From an uncultured Coriobacteriaceae bacterium (GTDB taxonomy: Bacteria > Actinomycetota > Coriobacteriia > Coriobacteriales > Atopobiaceae): a stretch of 64,000 nt of DNA. The notes under the pieces are model-generated. The model did not search any database. It had not been told where the DNA came from and saw only the letters and a list, made by a program, of their open reading frames with translations. The first letter of the stretch is position 1; each line of letters starts with the position of its first letter. Positions 25,170 to 34,500 of the stretch are shown here, piece by piece. The position numbers and the translations under genes are program-made. The stretch covers positions 1 through 64,000 of the forward strand of contig CADAQM010000008.1 of the NCBI GenBank assembly GCA_902790135.1. The letters run 5' to 3'.

Positions 25170-26555
25170 ATGTTGGAGACGATTACCTTGGTCACGTTTG
25201 GCGTGATGCTTGCCACGGGTATCGTCTGTGGCTTTCCTCTTCTGGCCGGGCTCATTGCCGGCTGGCTGCTCTTCTTTGACTACGGGCTCATACGCGGCTA
25301 CGACATGCGGGAGCTGGCGCGCATGTCGGCGCGCGGGATCTCGGACGTGCAGTCGGTCCTGCTGCTCTTCGTGCTCATCGGTGCCCTGACCGCCTCATGG
25401 CGCGCCGCGGGCACGATTCCCTTCATCACCTGCTGGTCGGTACGCGCGCTTGGCCCATCGGTCGTCGTGCCGGCATCGTTTCTGCTCTGCTGCATGATGT
25501 CCCTTCTGACGGGCAGCTCCTTTGCGTCTGCAGCAACAACTGGTGTGATCTGCATGGCCATCGCCTCGTCGATGGGCGCGAACCTCCCGCTGGTCGGAGG
25601 GGCCGTGATGAGCGGATGCTTCTTGGGTGACCAGTGCTCGCCCATGTCGAGCAGCGCCTCTTTGGTGGCGGGCATAACCGGCACAGACCTCCTGCGCAAC
25701 GTGTCACGCATGATGGGGACGGGTATCGTGCCCTTCGTCTGTTGCCTTTGCCTCTATGCGACTACGGGCGCACTCCTCTCGGGAGGATCCGCCGCTGGCT
25801 CCGAGACTGCACTTGGCGTGGTTCAGGCCTTGCGCTCCTTTGACCTGCATCCCATCGTGCTCGCTCCCGTGGCAGTCACCTTCGTGCTGTGCCTGTTGCG
25901 CGTCGACGTGCGCCTGACCATGGTGTCGAGCCTCCTGGTAGCGGTCGCGGTGTGCATTGGCGTCCAGGGCATGTCCTTGACCCAGGTGCTGGAGACGTTC
26001 CTCTATGGCTATCACGCTGCCGACCCCTCCATCTCGTACCTAGTGGATGGGGGAGGGGTCAGTTCGATGGCGGAGCTATCGGCCATCGTCGCGGTCGCCT
26101 CTACATATGCAGGCCTCTTCGAGGGAACGGGCCTGCTCGACGGCCTTGAGGGGATGGTCACCTCCCTTGCAAGGCGCACCACGCCCTTTGTCGGCGTTCT
26201 TGCCACGAGCGCCCTGACCACCGCCATTGCCTGCGACCAGGTGGTCGCCATCATGCTTGTCCGCCAGCTCTGCGACAAGTGCGAGGGTGCCTCATCGGCC
26301 TTGGCCCTCGACATGGAGAGCAGCGTCGCGCTCATTCCGGCGCTCATCCCCTGGTCGACCTCCTGCGTGGGCATCATCGCGTTCACGGGCATGCCCTCCA
26401 CGGCGGTATGCTGCACCTTCCTGCCCATGCTGGTGCCCCTGTGGTCGCTGGGGATATCGCTCTGGCAGCGCTCGCATCCCGCCTTCGTCGACGGGCCGGC
26501 CGCCCGCGCCATGGGGCTCACCGAGGAGGACGACCTCCGTCGTCTGGCACTCTGA
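25170..26555 (+). CDS. NhaC-family Na+/H+ antiporter-like transporter
   Basis: A 461-residue protein with about eleven membrane segments. It shows NhaC/ion-transporter marks: SFLLCCMMSLLTGSSFASAATTGVICMAIA, GAVMSGCFLGDQCSPMSSSASLVAGITG and SLIPALIPWSTSC-like text near the C-terminus. Family members exchange Na+ for H+ or, in related branches, organic anions such as malate/lactate. GGGGGAGG at 25158-25165 supports ATG 25170. Single gene. Substrate is not certain. Confidence 0.8.
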   Translation: MLETITLVTFGVMLATGIVCGFPLLAGLIAGWLLFFDYGLIRGYDMRELARMSARGISDVQSVLLLFVLIGALTASWRAAGTIPFITCWSVRALGPSVVVPASFLLCCMMSLLTGSSFASAATTGVICMAIASSMGANLPLVGGAVMSGCFLGDQCSPMSSSASLVAGITGTDLLRNVSRMMGTGIVPFVCCLCLYATTGALLSGGSAAGSETALGVVQALRSFDLHPIVLAPVAVTFVLCLLRVDVRLTMVSSLLVAVAVCIGVQGMSLTQVLETFLYGYHAADPSISYLVDGGGVSSMAELSAIVAVASTYAGLFEGTGLLDGLEGMVTSLARRTTPFVGVLATSALTTAIACDQVVAIMLVRQLCDKCEGASSALALDMESSVALIPALIPWSTSCVGIIAFTGMPSTAVCCTFLPMLVPLWSLGISLWQRSHPAFVDGPAARAMGLTEEDDLRRLAL

Positions 26556-26642
26556 GCTGGCCACGTCCCAGATGGGACGGACATGCGCTTTGCCTCACGG
26601 TCTTGCAGTGGTATGGCCGCCCAAGTACGACAGGTACTAAAA

Positions 26643-26670
26643 GACCCGGCTCGCATCTGCGAACCGGGTC
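26643..26670 (-). terminator. Terminator downstream of the 46-residue minus-strand gene
   Basis: GACCCGG (26643-26649) pairs with CCGGGTC (26664-26670) with an inner CGC/GCG pair. On the minus strand TCTTTTAG follows. It may also end the antiporter transcript. Confidence 0.6.
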
Positions 26671-26716
26671 CATTGGTGCCTGTCCCATAGGGGACGCTAT
26701 GGGCGAGGAGTTGATC

Positions 26717-26857
26717 CTAGCGGTAGTAGGCAAGTAGGCCAAGGCGGGCGAAGGTGACCAGCGCCGGATCGGCGTGCTTGGGCTCATGCCACTCCTGCGG
26801 TCCGACAAGGGACTTGAGCAGCTTGACGATGCTTGAAAGAACGTGTGACCGCGACAT
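26717..26857 (-). CDS. Small protein of unknown function (46 residues)
   Basis: From ATG at 26855-26857 the frame encodes a 46-residue protein starting MSRSHVLSSIVKLLKSLVG, continuing PQEWHEPKHADPALVTF and ending ARLGLLAYYR. A GGAGAGGA site lies six bases upstream, and a T-tailed terminator lies about 45 bases after the stop. The N-terminal third could be an amphipathic helix. It is divergent from the LysR regulator, a classic layout for a regulator's target. I recognise no family. The combined signals make it a believable gene. Confidence 0.5.
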   Translation of the reverse strand: MSRSHVLSSIVKLLKSLVGPQEWHEPKHADPALVTFARLGLLAYYR

Positions 26858-26953
26858 GGGATGCTCCTCTCCGAGGGCCAAAGTGGCACCTACCTGCTTC
26901 TTGACACCAATATTACGAGTCTGTTACAACCTATACCAACTGTTTTCGTAGAT

Positions 26954-26966
26954 ACTTGTCACAAGT
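26954..26966. promoter_or_regulatory. 13-bp palindrome, candidate LysR operator
   Basis: ACTTGT-C-ACAAGT lies 51 bases upstream of the LysR gene and 97 bases upstream of the divergent small gene. LysR regulators bind short dyads in such divergent regions. Confidence 0.45.
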
Positions 26967-27016
26967 TTTGTTAGTGATTCAGCAACGTCCGAATCTCGTG
27001 CACTCGGAGGACGCGC

Positions 27017-27955
27017 ATGAACTTCTCGAGCATGCAGTACTTCATCGCCGTGGCGGAGGAGCGCAGCTTCACGCGCGCGGCGCAGCGCCTGATGGTGACC
27101 CAGCAGACCCTGTCTGCCCACATTGCGGGCGTTGAGCGCGAGCTGGGAGTGCGTCTGGTCAACCGCAAGGTGCCCCTCACGCTCACCTATGCCGGTGAGG
27201 TGCTGCTGGGCTATGCCCGCCGCTTCGAGACCGACCGCCGCGCCATGGAACAGGAGTTTGCCGACATCTCCGGTGACGAGCGCGGGCTTTTGGCCGTCGG
27301 CATAGCCTCGACGCGCGGAAGGCTGCTCCTGCCTCGTGCCCTCTCGGCCTTTCACGAGCTCAAGCCGGGCGTGCGCATCATCGTCGACGAGGAGGAGAAC
27401 GAGGAGCTGGTCGAGGCGCTGCGCGAGGGGCGCGTCGACATGGTAGTCGCCACCGTGCCCAAGGGGGTCCCGGGCCTTGAGGTGCGGCTGCTTCGCACCG
27501 AGCAGATCGTGCTGGTGGCGTCTTGGCAGCTGCTGCGCGACCTCTACGGGAGCAACGGCCAGGCGGTAGCAAACGAGGTCATGCGCACGGGCAGCCTGGC
27601 GTCGCTCGAGGGTTGCCCTTTCCTGCTTCTCGGCCGCCACGACGAGCCGGGTGACCTCTCGCGCCGCCTGATCGAGGAATCCGGGCTCGAGATCGAGCCG
27701 GCCGTGGTCTCCAGCAACTCCGAGACGCTCATGGAGCTGGCCACCCGCAACATGGGCGCCACCTTTGTGCCAATCGACCTGGCGCGGGCGATGGTGGGGG
27801 AGAGCTCCTCCACGATGTGCGTGATGAACCTGGGCCCCGCCGCCCGCATCGACATCCACATCGCGTGGCGCACCTCGACCCACGTGTGGAGCGTCATAAC
27901 GGACTTCGCCGACCTTCTGCAGAGTCAGGCCGGCGAGGAGGAGCCAAGCTCATGA
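27017..27955 (+). CDS. LysR-family transcriptional regulator
   Basis: A 312-residue regulator. The N-terminal winged helix is FIAVAEERSFTRAAQRLMVTQQTLSAHIAGVERELG, exactly the LysR pattern. From about residue 90 a periplasmic-binding-protein-like effector domain follows (GIASTRGRLLLPRALSAFHELKPGVRI, VDMVVATVP, NMGATFVPIDLA). The effector is unknown. GGAGG at 27006-27010 supports ATG 27017. It overlaps the pseudouridine synthase gene by four bases, so they are coupled. The divergent small gene is a possible target. Confidence 0.9.
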   Translation: MNFSSMQYFIAVAEERSFTRAAQRLMVTQQTLSAHIAGVERELGVRLVNRKVPLTLTYAGEVLLGYARRFETDRRAMEQEFADISGDERGLLAVGIASTRGRLLLPRALSAFHELKPGVRIIVDEEENEELVEALREGRVDMVVATVPKGVPGLEVRLLRTEQIVLVASWQLLRDLYGSNGQAVANEVMRTGSLASLEGCPFLLLGRHDEPGDLSRRLIEESGLEIEPAVVSSNSETLMELATRNMGATFVPIDLARAMVGESSSTMCVMNLGPAARIDIHIAWRTSTHVWSVITDFADLLQSQAGEEEPSS

Positions 27956-28893
27956 GTGCGCAGGAATGCTGGCAGGTCACAGGGCTGGCAGACGAGGGCG
28001 TCACGGTGAGGGTGACCTCGAGCGTGTCTGCCTCGACGCTTGCCCAGGGCCTGACGGGCTCGAAGGCCATGGCCCGGCGGGTTCTGGCGGACGGGCGCCT
28101 CGAGAGGTGCGGGCAGGCGCTGGCGCCGCAGGATGTGCTGCAGCAAGGCGAGGTGGCAACGCTTCTCTTCAAGGCCGATGGCCGCCCTCCGGCGTCGCCC
28201 ACCTCCGCTGCTCCCGAGCCCGTCGAGATCGTCTATCAGGACCGCGCGCTCTGTGCGGTCGACAAGCCCCAAGGGCTTCTCGTGCATGCCGACGGCTCCG
28301 GCGCGCCCACGCTCACGGCGCTTCTGGCGGCGCGCCTTGCAGCCCAAGGCAGCTCCTTTGTGCCCCAGGCGGTGCAGCGGCTTGACGTGCAGACCTCGGG
28401 GCTCGTGTTGTTCTCCCTCGCGGAGGAGCTCCAGCCGCGCCTCGACGCCCAGATAGCCGGGCACGAGATGCGCAAGCGCTATCTTGCGGTGGTGCAGGGA
28501 CGCATGGGGTCCGACCGCTGGATGGAGCTCGACGGCCCGATCGGTCGCGATCGCCATGATGCCCGGCGCATGCGCGTGAGCAGGACGGGAAAGCCCTCCC
28601 TCACAAGGGTCCGTGCCATTGCGCGCACGGGTGGACGTTCCCTTTTGCTGGTGGAGCTGGGAAGCGGCAGGCGCCACCAGATTCGCGTGCACCTTGCCCA
28701 TGCGGGACACCCGATAGTGGGCGACGCGCTCTACGGTGGCCAGCCAGCAAAAGAGGGGCTTATGCTGCATGCCTTCGAGGAGAGGCTGCTCCATCCCGTG
28801 TGGCGCACGCCGCTCGAGTTGCGCACCGCATGGCCCGCACGCTTCTCGCGCATGGGCTTTGGTGCCGATATGGCTGACCTGCGCGAAGTCTAG
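27952..28893 (+). CDS. RluA-family pseudouridine synthase
   Basis: A 313-residue RNA-modifying enzyme converting specific uridines to pseudouridine in rRNA or tRNA. The N-terminal about 85 residues resemble an S4-type RNA-binding region. The catalytic domain has AVDKPQGLLVHADG, the active aspartate in QRLDVQTSGLVLFS, KRYLAVVQG and RRHQIRVHLAHAGHPIVGDALYG. The start ATG overlaps the LysR stop (ATGA). The modified site cannot be told from sequence. The coupling to a LysR gene is unusual. Confidence 0.88.
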   Translation: MSAQECWQVTGLADEGVTVRVTSSVSASTLAQGLTGSKAMARRVLADGRLERCGQALAPQDVLQQGEVATLLFKADGRPPASPTSAAPEPVEIVYQDRALCAVDKPQGLLVHADGSGAPTLTALLAARLAAQGSSFVPQAVQRLDVQTSGLVLFSLAEELQPRLDAQIAGHEMRKRYLAVVQGRMGSDRWMELDGPIGRDRHDARRMRVSRTGKPSLTRVRAIARTGGRSLLLVELGSGRRHQIRVHLAHAGHPIVGDALYGGQPAKEGLMLHAFEERLLHPVWRTPLELRTAWPARFSRMGFGADMADLREV

Positions 28894-28987
28894 ATGCCGC
28901 TCGCACGAAGCCGTGCGGCTGACGCCTTACGCATGCGCGTCAATCAGGCATACTGAATCGAAGGGGACAACCAGAGAGAGGTGCACT

Positions 28988-30574
28988 ATGGCTGATACCA
29001 TGCGTGGCGTCTACACCAATCTGACGAGCATCCGTCGCGACGTGTTTCGCGAGGTAGCCAAGATCATGTACTCCATCGGTGACCATCCCGAGTGGACGGA
29101 CGCCGACATCGACGATGCCTTCGACGAGCTTCCGTTCAAGATTCTTCCGGGTGACGTGGCCACCTATCGCGAGAGCGTCTTTCTCGAGCGCGCCATCATC
29201 GGCGAGCGCATCCGCCTTACCATGGGCCTCTCGCAGCATGGTGCTGACAGCCGCTCGCGCATCAGCGACGGCTTCAGTCGTGTCGAGAGCGGTGGCCTTG
29301 CCTACTACGAGCCCCCTCTGATCAACGTAATCAAGTTTGCCTGCAACGCCTGCGAGGACAACGTCTATCGCGTGTCGAGCGCCTGCCAGGGCTGCCTGGC
29401 GCATCCCTGCCGCGAGATCTGTCCCAAGGGCGCCATCAGCTTCCGCCACAAGCGCGCCTTCATCGACCACGAGAAGTGCATTGGCTGCGGTCGGTGCGCG
29501 CAGGTTTGCCCCTACCATGCCGTCCACCATCACGTGCGCCCCTGCGCCGAGGCCTGCGGCATGAAGGCCATCGGCTCTGACGAGCATGGCCGCGCCGACA
29601 TCAACTACGAGAAGTGCGTCAGCTGCGGCCAGTGCCTCATCAATTGCCCGTTTGGCGCCATCGCCGACAAGAGCCAGATCTCCCAGGTCATCTGGTCGAT
29701 CCTCGGCGGCGAGGAGGTCATCGCCGCCGTCGCTCCCGCGTTCGTCGGCCAGTTCGGCGGCAAGGGCAACGTGGGCAAGCTGCGCGAGGCCTTCAAGCTG
29801 CTGGGCTTCGCGGGCGTCGAGGAGGTCGCCATCGGCGCCGACCTCTGCGCCATCCAGGAGGCCGAGGACTTCTATGAGGAGGTCATCGAGGGTGACCTGC
29901 CCTTCATGGGCACCTCGTGCTGCCCGGCGTGGTCGTCGATGGCAAAGATGGAGTTCCCCGACAACGCGGAGTGCATCTCCATGGCCCTCACGCCCATGGT
30001 GCTGACCGCCCGCATGATCCGTTCGCAGCATCCCAACGCCAAGATCGTCTTTGTGGGGCCCTGCTCGGCCAAGAAGCTCGAGGCAATGCGCAAGAGCGTG
30101 CGCTCCGAGGTCGACTACGTGCTCACCTTCGAGGAGATGGCGGGCATGATGGACGCCAAGGGCATCGACTACCTCAAGCTCGAGGACGACAACAAGAGCG
30201 ACTTTGCCGTCGCCTCCGCGGACGCGCGCAACTTTGCCGTTGCGGGCGGCGTCGCCAATGCCGTGGTCAACACCCTCAAGCACACCCATCCCGACGTCGA
30301 GGTCAAGGTCTTCAACGCCGAGGGCCTCAACGAGTGCCGCCAGATGATCAAGGATGCCGTCAAGGGCAAGTATCCTGGCTACCTGCTCGAGGGCATGGCC
30401 TGCCCGGGCGGCTGCGTGGCTGGCGCAGGTACGCTGCAGGCCATCAACAGGTCGCGCGCCGCGGTCCAGCGCTACGCCAAGCGCTCGCCTCACGCCAACG
30501 CCGTGGACAACGAGTTCCGCTCGCTCATTCACCAGCTCGAGCGCGAAGAGGACGGCATCAAGCCCGCCGAGTAG
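28988..30574 (+). CDS. Monomeric [FeFe] hydrogenase
   Basis: A 528-residue iron-sulfur enzyme. The N-terminal half holds a cysteine-rich segment (CNACEDNVYRVSSACQGC) and two ferredoxin-type 4Fe-4S clusters (CIGCGRCAQVCPYHAV and CVSCGQCLINCPFGAI). The H-cluster motifs follow: P1 in MGTSCCPAW, P2 in FVGPCSAKKLE and P3 in EGMACPGGCVAGAG, all ligands present. It would evolve or oxidise H2 with ferredoxin or flavodoxin. ATG 28988 follows AGAGAGAGG. It is a single gene with a strong terminator. The maturases HydEFG are not in this window. A sensory member of the family is possible. Confidence 0.88.
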   Translation: MADTMRGVYTNLTSIRRDVFREVAKIMYSIGDHPEWTDADIDDAFDELPFKILPGDVATYRESVFLERAIIGERIRLTMGLSQHGADSRSRISDGFSRVESGGLAYYEPPLINVIKFACNACEDNVYRVSSACQGCLAHPCREICPKGAISFRHKRAFIDHEKCIGCGRCAQVCPYHAVHHHVRPCAEACGMKAIGSDEHGRADINYEKCVSCGQCLINCPFGAIADKSQISQVIWSILGGEEVIAAVAPAFVGQFGGKGNVGKLREAFKLLGFAGVEEVAIGADLCAIQEAEDFYEEVIEGDLPFMGTSCCPAWSSMAKMEFPDNAECISMALTPMVLTARMIRSQHPNAKIVFVGPCSAKKLEAMRKSVRSEVDYVLTFEEMAGMMDAKGIDYLKLEDDNKSDFAVASADARNFAVAGGVANAVVNTLKHTHPDVEVKVFNAEGLNECRQMIKDAVKGKYPGYLLEGMACPGGCVAGAGTLQAINRSRAAVQRYAKRSPHANAVDNEFRSLIHQLEREEDGIKPAE

Positions 30575-30600
30575 GCACGACGTTCGCATAGAGACAAGAA

Positions 30601-30636
30601 CGGTGGCCCCAACGTCTGCAGACGCTGGGGTCACCG
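30601..30636 (+). terminator. Terminator after the hydrogenase
   Basis: Arms 30601-30616 and 30621-30636 pair at 14 of 16 positions around TGCA, 26 bases after the stop. Confidence 0.65.
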
Positions 30637-30662
30637 CCTTGACTTGGGAACCCAATCATGAA

Positions 30663-30695
30663 AGAGGCGCTCCTCCACTTGGGAGGAGCGCCTCT
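30663..30695 (-). terminator. Terminator of the 98-residue minus-strand gene
   Basis: A perfect 14-bp stem (30663-30676 with 30682-30695) with a five-base loop, followed on the minus strand by TTTC. Confidence 0.7.
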
Positions 30696-30718
30696 GCGCT
30701 TGCGTATCTACCGCGTGC

Positions 30719-31015
30719 CTACTCGGCCAGGGAGGCGTAGAAGGTCGCGTGCTCGAACTCCTGCTCGATGGTGTTGCCGTGGATGAACGGCAGCGAGAGG
30801 AACTCGTCAACGGTCGGGACCAGGGGGCTGCAGTCCACAAAGTGGTTCTTGTGATTGCGAACGCTGGTGTCCTGAGCACGCCAAGCCTCGAAATTGCAGT
30901 CAGTCAGGTAATAGACGTTGTTGTCGACCTTCATGTAGACGGAGTGATTTACGTGCAAGTACTCCGCCAGCTGGTCGTACGAGATGTCGAGAGCCTCCGC
31001 TGCCTTCTTACCCAT
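30719..31015 (-). CDS. Conserved-looking small hypothetical protein
   Basis: A 98-residue soluble protein I do not recognise. It begins MGKKAAEALDISYDQLAEYLHV and has VYMKVDNNVYYLTDCNFEAW, then a C-terminal FLSLPFIHGNTIEQEFEHATF segment. The start at 31013-31015 has a GAGAAAGGA site upstream and a clean terminator follows the stop, so it is probably expressed. The N-terminal helices could resemble a DNA-binding or dimerisation fold, but nothing is decisive. It is convergent with the hydrogenase. Confidence 0.6.
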   Translation of the reverse strand: MGKKAAEALDISYDQLAEYLHVNHSVYMKVDNNVYYLTDCNFEAWRAQDTSVRNHKNHFVDCSPLVPTVDEFLSLPFIHGNTIEQEFEHATFYASLAE

Positions 31016-31524
31016 GTCGAGTCCTTTCTCCGAAGGTTTGAAACCTCATGCTTAGATGATACCCGCCCTCCGGCGCTATCGTTTGTCGTCTTGATGCAAT
31101 TAGGCAAGCGGCGCGCGGGGGCGATGTGCTTTGGTTTGTGCCACCGCTGGCCGCGGCGGGTCTTCTCACGATAGACAAGATGCAGAAAAGCTGCAAGTGG
31201 TTGACACGCAGACTTGGCATATGCATGGCTAGGTGGAGCTGCCTCAGGATTTCGAGTGCCGTGTCGGACGTCAGCTCGTGTCGGACGTCCACGCGCTCAC
31301 ACGCGGTGGCAGAGAGTTCGAAAACTCCCAGCACCTTTGACAGAACTCTAGGGGTACCCCTTTAAGCAAGAGTCTTAAATTCGACAGTTTAAGTAACATA
31401 CAAGACCGTAGGCCGAGAAGCTTGTTCTAAGCGCTAAAAATGTAAAGGATTACCTTCTGCTCAAGGTATGCTCAGGTGGATTGTGCGTTCGTAGATAACG
31501 TTCTGTGACCGATGGGAGAATGGT
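31016..31524. other. Intergenic region upstream of the giant surface protein
   Basis: No gene is supported in this 509-base gap. It contains a 12-base direct repeat GTGTCGGACGTC at 31261-31272 and 31278-31289, and the candidate promoter described separately. The 3' half is AT-rich compared with its surroundings. Confidence 0.5.
31337..31366 (+). promoter_or_regulatory. Candidate promoter with embedded palindrome
   Basis: TTGACA at 31337-31342 is a perfect -35 box; TTTAAG at 31361-31366 could be the -10 with an 18-base spacer. The spacer and -10 overlap the perfect palindrome AGGGGTACCCCT (31350-31361), a possible operator. It lies about 160 bases before the giant gene. Confidence 0.45.
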
Positions 31525-34500
31525 ATGTCAGGCGAAGATAAGACAAAGCGCACGCGGACGGCGCGGATTTCGGTGCTTATCCTGGCGATATTGCTGTGTG
31601 TGCTGCTCTTTCCTATGGGACGTGCATGGGCAGAACCAGAGGCTGGAACATATACCGTTGAGATGCCGGCTCAGTCAGTTACGGTCGAAGGAGATTCCGA
31701 CTCCGAGGAGCTCATGGCGGGATACATTGAGCAGCAGTTTGCCGAGCCGCTTGGCGCCGACCAGCTCAGCCCCATGGCCACGAGCTCTGACCTAGACGGC
31801 AACGAGCAGCGCCTGTATGATGCCCTTCTCCCGTATATAAGAGAAGTGGCTGCTGGTGATCGTACATCGACGAGCTTCGATATCCCTACTGAAGACATCT
31901 TTGGCAAGACGGTTTGGACGGCCGAGGAGTTGGGTGTCGAATCGGTCGTTGCAGACGGCCAAATCTCAACCGAAGCGAAGGAGGCCCTCCGCGAGGCAGC
32001 CGCAGACGCTCTCAATCAGGTGCTCATAAAGCTTCGTGTCGACTTGCCCTATGAGCTCTACTGGTCGGGAAGAAGAATAGGCCTAGCCGGGTACAGTATC
32101 AGTTCGGATGGGTCTAGCATCTCGATACCTGATGACACGATTGCCGTCAAGATGAACGTTGCCTCTGACTATGCCAATGTGAATGGTGCAAGTGAGACGG
32201 GTACTTCGGGAGAGGTCCTGTACTACGAGACGAACCCGACATACGGTGAGCGCATAAACACTGCGGTCCAAAACGCCATCTACATCGCATCCGAAGAGGA
32301 GGATTCTGACCTAGAGACGACCTTGGTTAGCTACAAGGATGCAATCTGCAGCCTTGTCAGCTATGACGATGCCGCTGCTGAGGACTCAGATCCCACCTAT
32401 TCCGACCCGTGGCAGCTCGTCTCGGTCTTCGATGATGATCCAGGCACCAATGTGGTCTGCGAGGGATACTCCAAGGCGTTCAAATACCTCTGTGACCTGT
32501 CCGACATCGCCGATGGAAGGTGCATTCTGGCTACCGGAAACATGTCTGGCGGCACGGGAGCCGGCAATCACATGTGGAACATCGTCGAGATGGATGACGG
32601 CCGCAACTACCTTGTGGACGTTACCAATTGCGACGAGGGGACCGTCGGTCACCCAGACCAACTCTTCCTTGTTCCGTATACCGAGATGCTGGGCGATGGT
32701 TTCGAAGGCGGTTACGGTTTCGAGACCGACGCGGACATCATCGAGTATGTCTACGATCAGGACACATTGGGTGTTTTCAGCGAAAGTGCCCTGACCATCT
32801 CAGACCTGCCCTACGGCGGGGAGGACCCTGACGGGGACATTGCAAGCATTGAGCTCAAGCCCCAGTCTGACATCCAGCTCGATCAGGGCAAGAATGGCGG
32901 AATCTCCTACAGCACAGACGACGGGGGCGTTCCCATAGAAGGAACCGCCTACTTCAACTACGACGATTCTGACATTCTGAAGAATGGCGACGTGCTGACT
33001 GTCACCTTTGCAGATGGCTCGACCAAGGATTACTTCTTTGACGAGAATGATGAATATGATTACGCCATTGCCTTCAAGAACGATGAGGGCGGCACTTTGG
33101 GCGAACTCGGAGAAGTCGGGAGTGAAACCGACCAGAGGCCTGACCACCCGTGGAGCCCTGACAACCCAGGAACTCTGACGATTCATCTGGATAACCTCGA
33201 GACATCGGTGCCAATCGAGATTGTTCCGAATGGCGTACAGAGCATTGCCTATATTCCCAAGGACGGTTCTCCCGCTCTTGAGGTCCTAGAGGGTACGAAC
33301 ACCTACGGCAAATCTGATTCGTTTGGCGATTGGTTCGGCTTCGAGGAGTCTTATGTCACGGCTTTTGGCGACGTGCTTAAAGTCACGTATACCAATGGCG
33401 AGAGCGAGGACTTCGTCTACGACAAAGGCTATTTTGACTCAGGCGAGAATCAAATCGATTTCAGCGACGTACAGTTTGTTGGAAACCAGGCATTCAACAA
33501 CCAGTGGGCAGTCGACAACCCGGGCACGCTGTACGTTTGCTACGCCGGCGCGATAGCTACGGTTCCGGTTGAGGTCATCGAGAATCCCCTTGAGGGCATT
33601 TCGTTTGTTCCCGCGACGCCTTACGAGCTCGTAGAGGGCTTCGATTCTGCGGGTCAGTACAATGAGGAGGAAGGTCTGTACTGGTACAGTGCCCCGTCGT
33701 TTAGCGCAGGCGATACCCTTGTCGTGACATGGAAGGATGCGGCCCAGGGCAGCAAGACCTATGTCTGGGAATACGATGACGACGCGGGTTACGGCATGTT
33801 CAGGTCGGATGATGGCGATGAAATCGAAGAGTACCTTGTGCGATGGGACCCCTATGACTACGAGTTTGCGCCAGGGGAGCATTCCTTCCAGCTCACGTAC
33901 TCTGGCCGCTCCTGCGAGGTGCCCGTATCAATTCTTCCGAACCCCATTCAAGAGATCTCGTACCAACCAGCTGCCAACATCGAGCTGATGCAGGGTGTTG
34001 ATGAATGGGAAGAGACGGGTGAAGACGGAGATGGCAACGAGGTCACGTGGAACAGGTATCGCTACGAAGAAAAGCTTCCCCAACTTGGTGACGTGCTGAC
34101 GGTAACGCTTACCGATGGCAGCGTTGTCGATTACACCTATCAGACGATAGACGGTTCGGGTGAAGGTCCCGTCAATGAGGCGGCATTCCAGTCTCCCTCC
34201 GGTGACATCATCACCAAGTGGTCGATTAGCTTCTACGATGACCAGTCTTACGACAACCAGTGGGAAATCGGAGAACACCTCGTCAGAATCGAATATGCCG
34301 AACGCTCTTGTGGGATTCCTGTCAACGTCGTTCCCAGCACCATCACTTCGATTGCCTATGTACCCGCAGACAGGATTTTGGTCTACGACCAGATCAATGG
34401 TGCCGAAATCAACGGAGAGTGGTATCTCAGTGAGGATCCTGAGTTCGGGAATGGCGATGAGTTGATCCTGACCCTTGATGATGGAAGCACGAAGACGTAT

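Noticed and set aside
27017..28893. LysR and pseudouridine synthase as a fused gene
   Set aside because: The frames differ and overlap by only four bases with a proper stop; they are separate coupled genes.
28940..30655. A 571-codon open frame opposite the [FeFe] hydrogenase
   Set aside because: Shadow frame; all hydrogenase motifs lie on the plus strand.
31008..31334. A 108-codon minus-strand frame upstream of the 98-residue gene
   Set aside because: No ribosome-binding site or recognisable protein features; composition looks non-coding.
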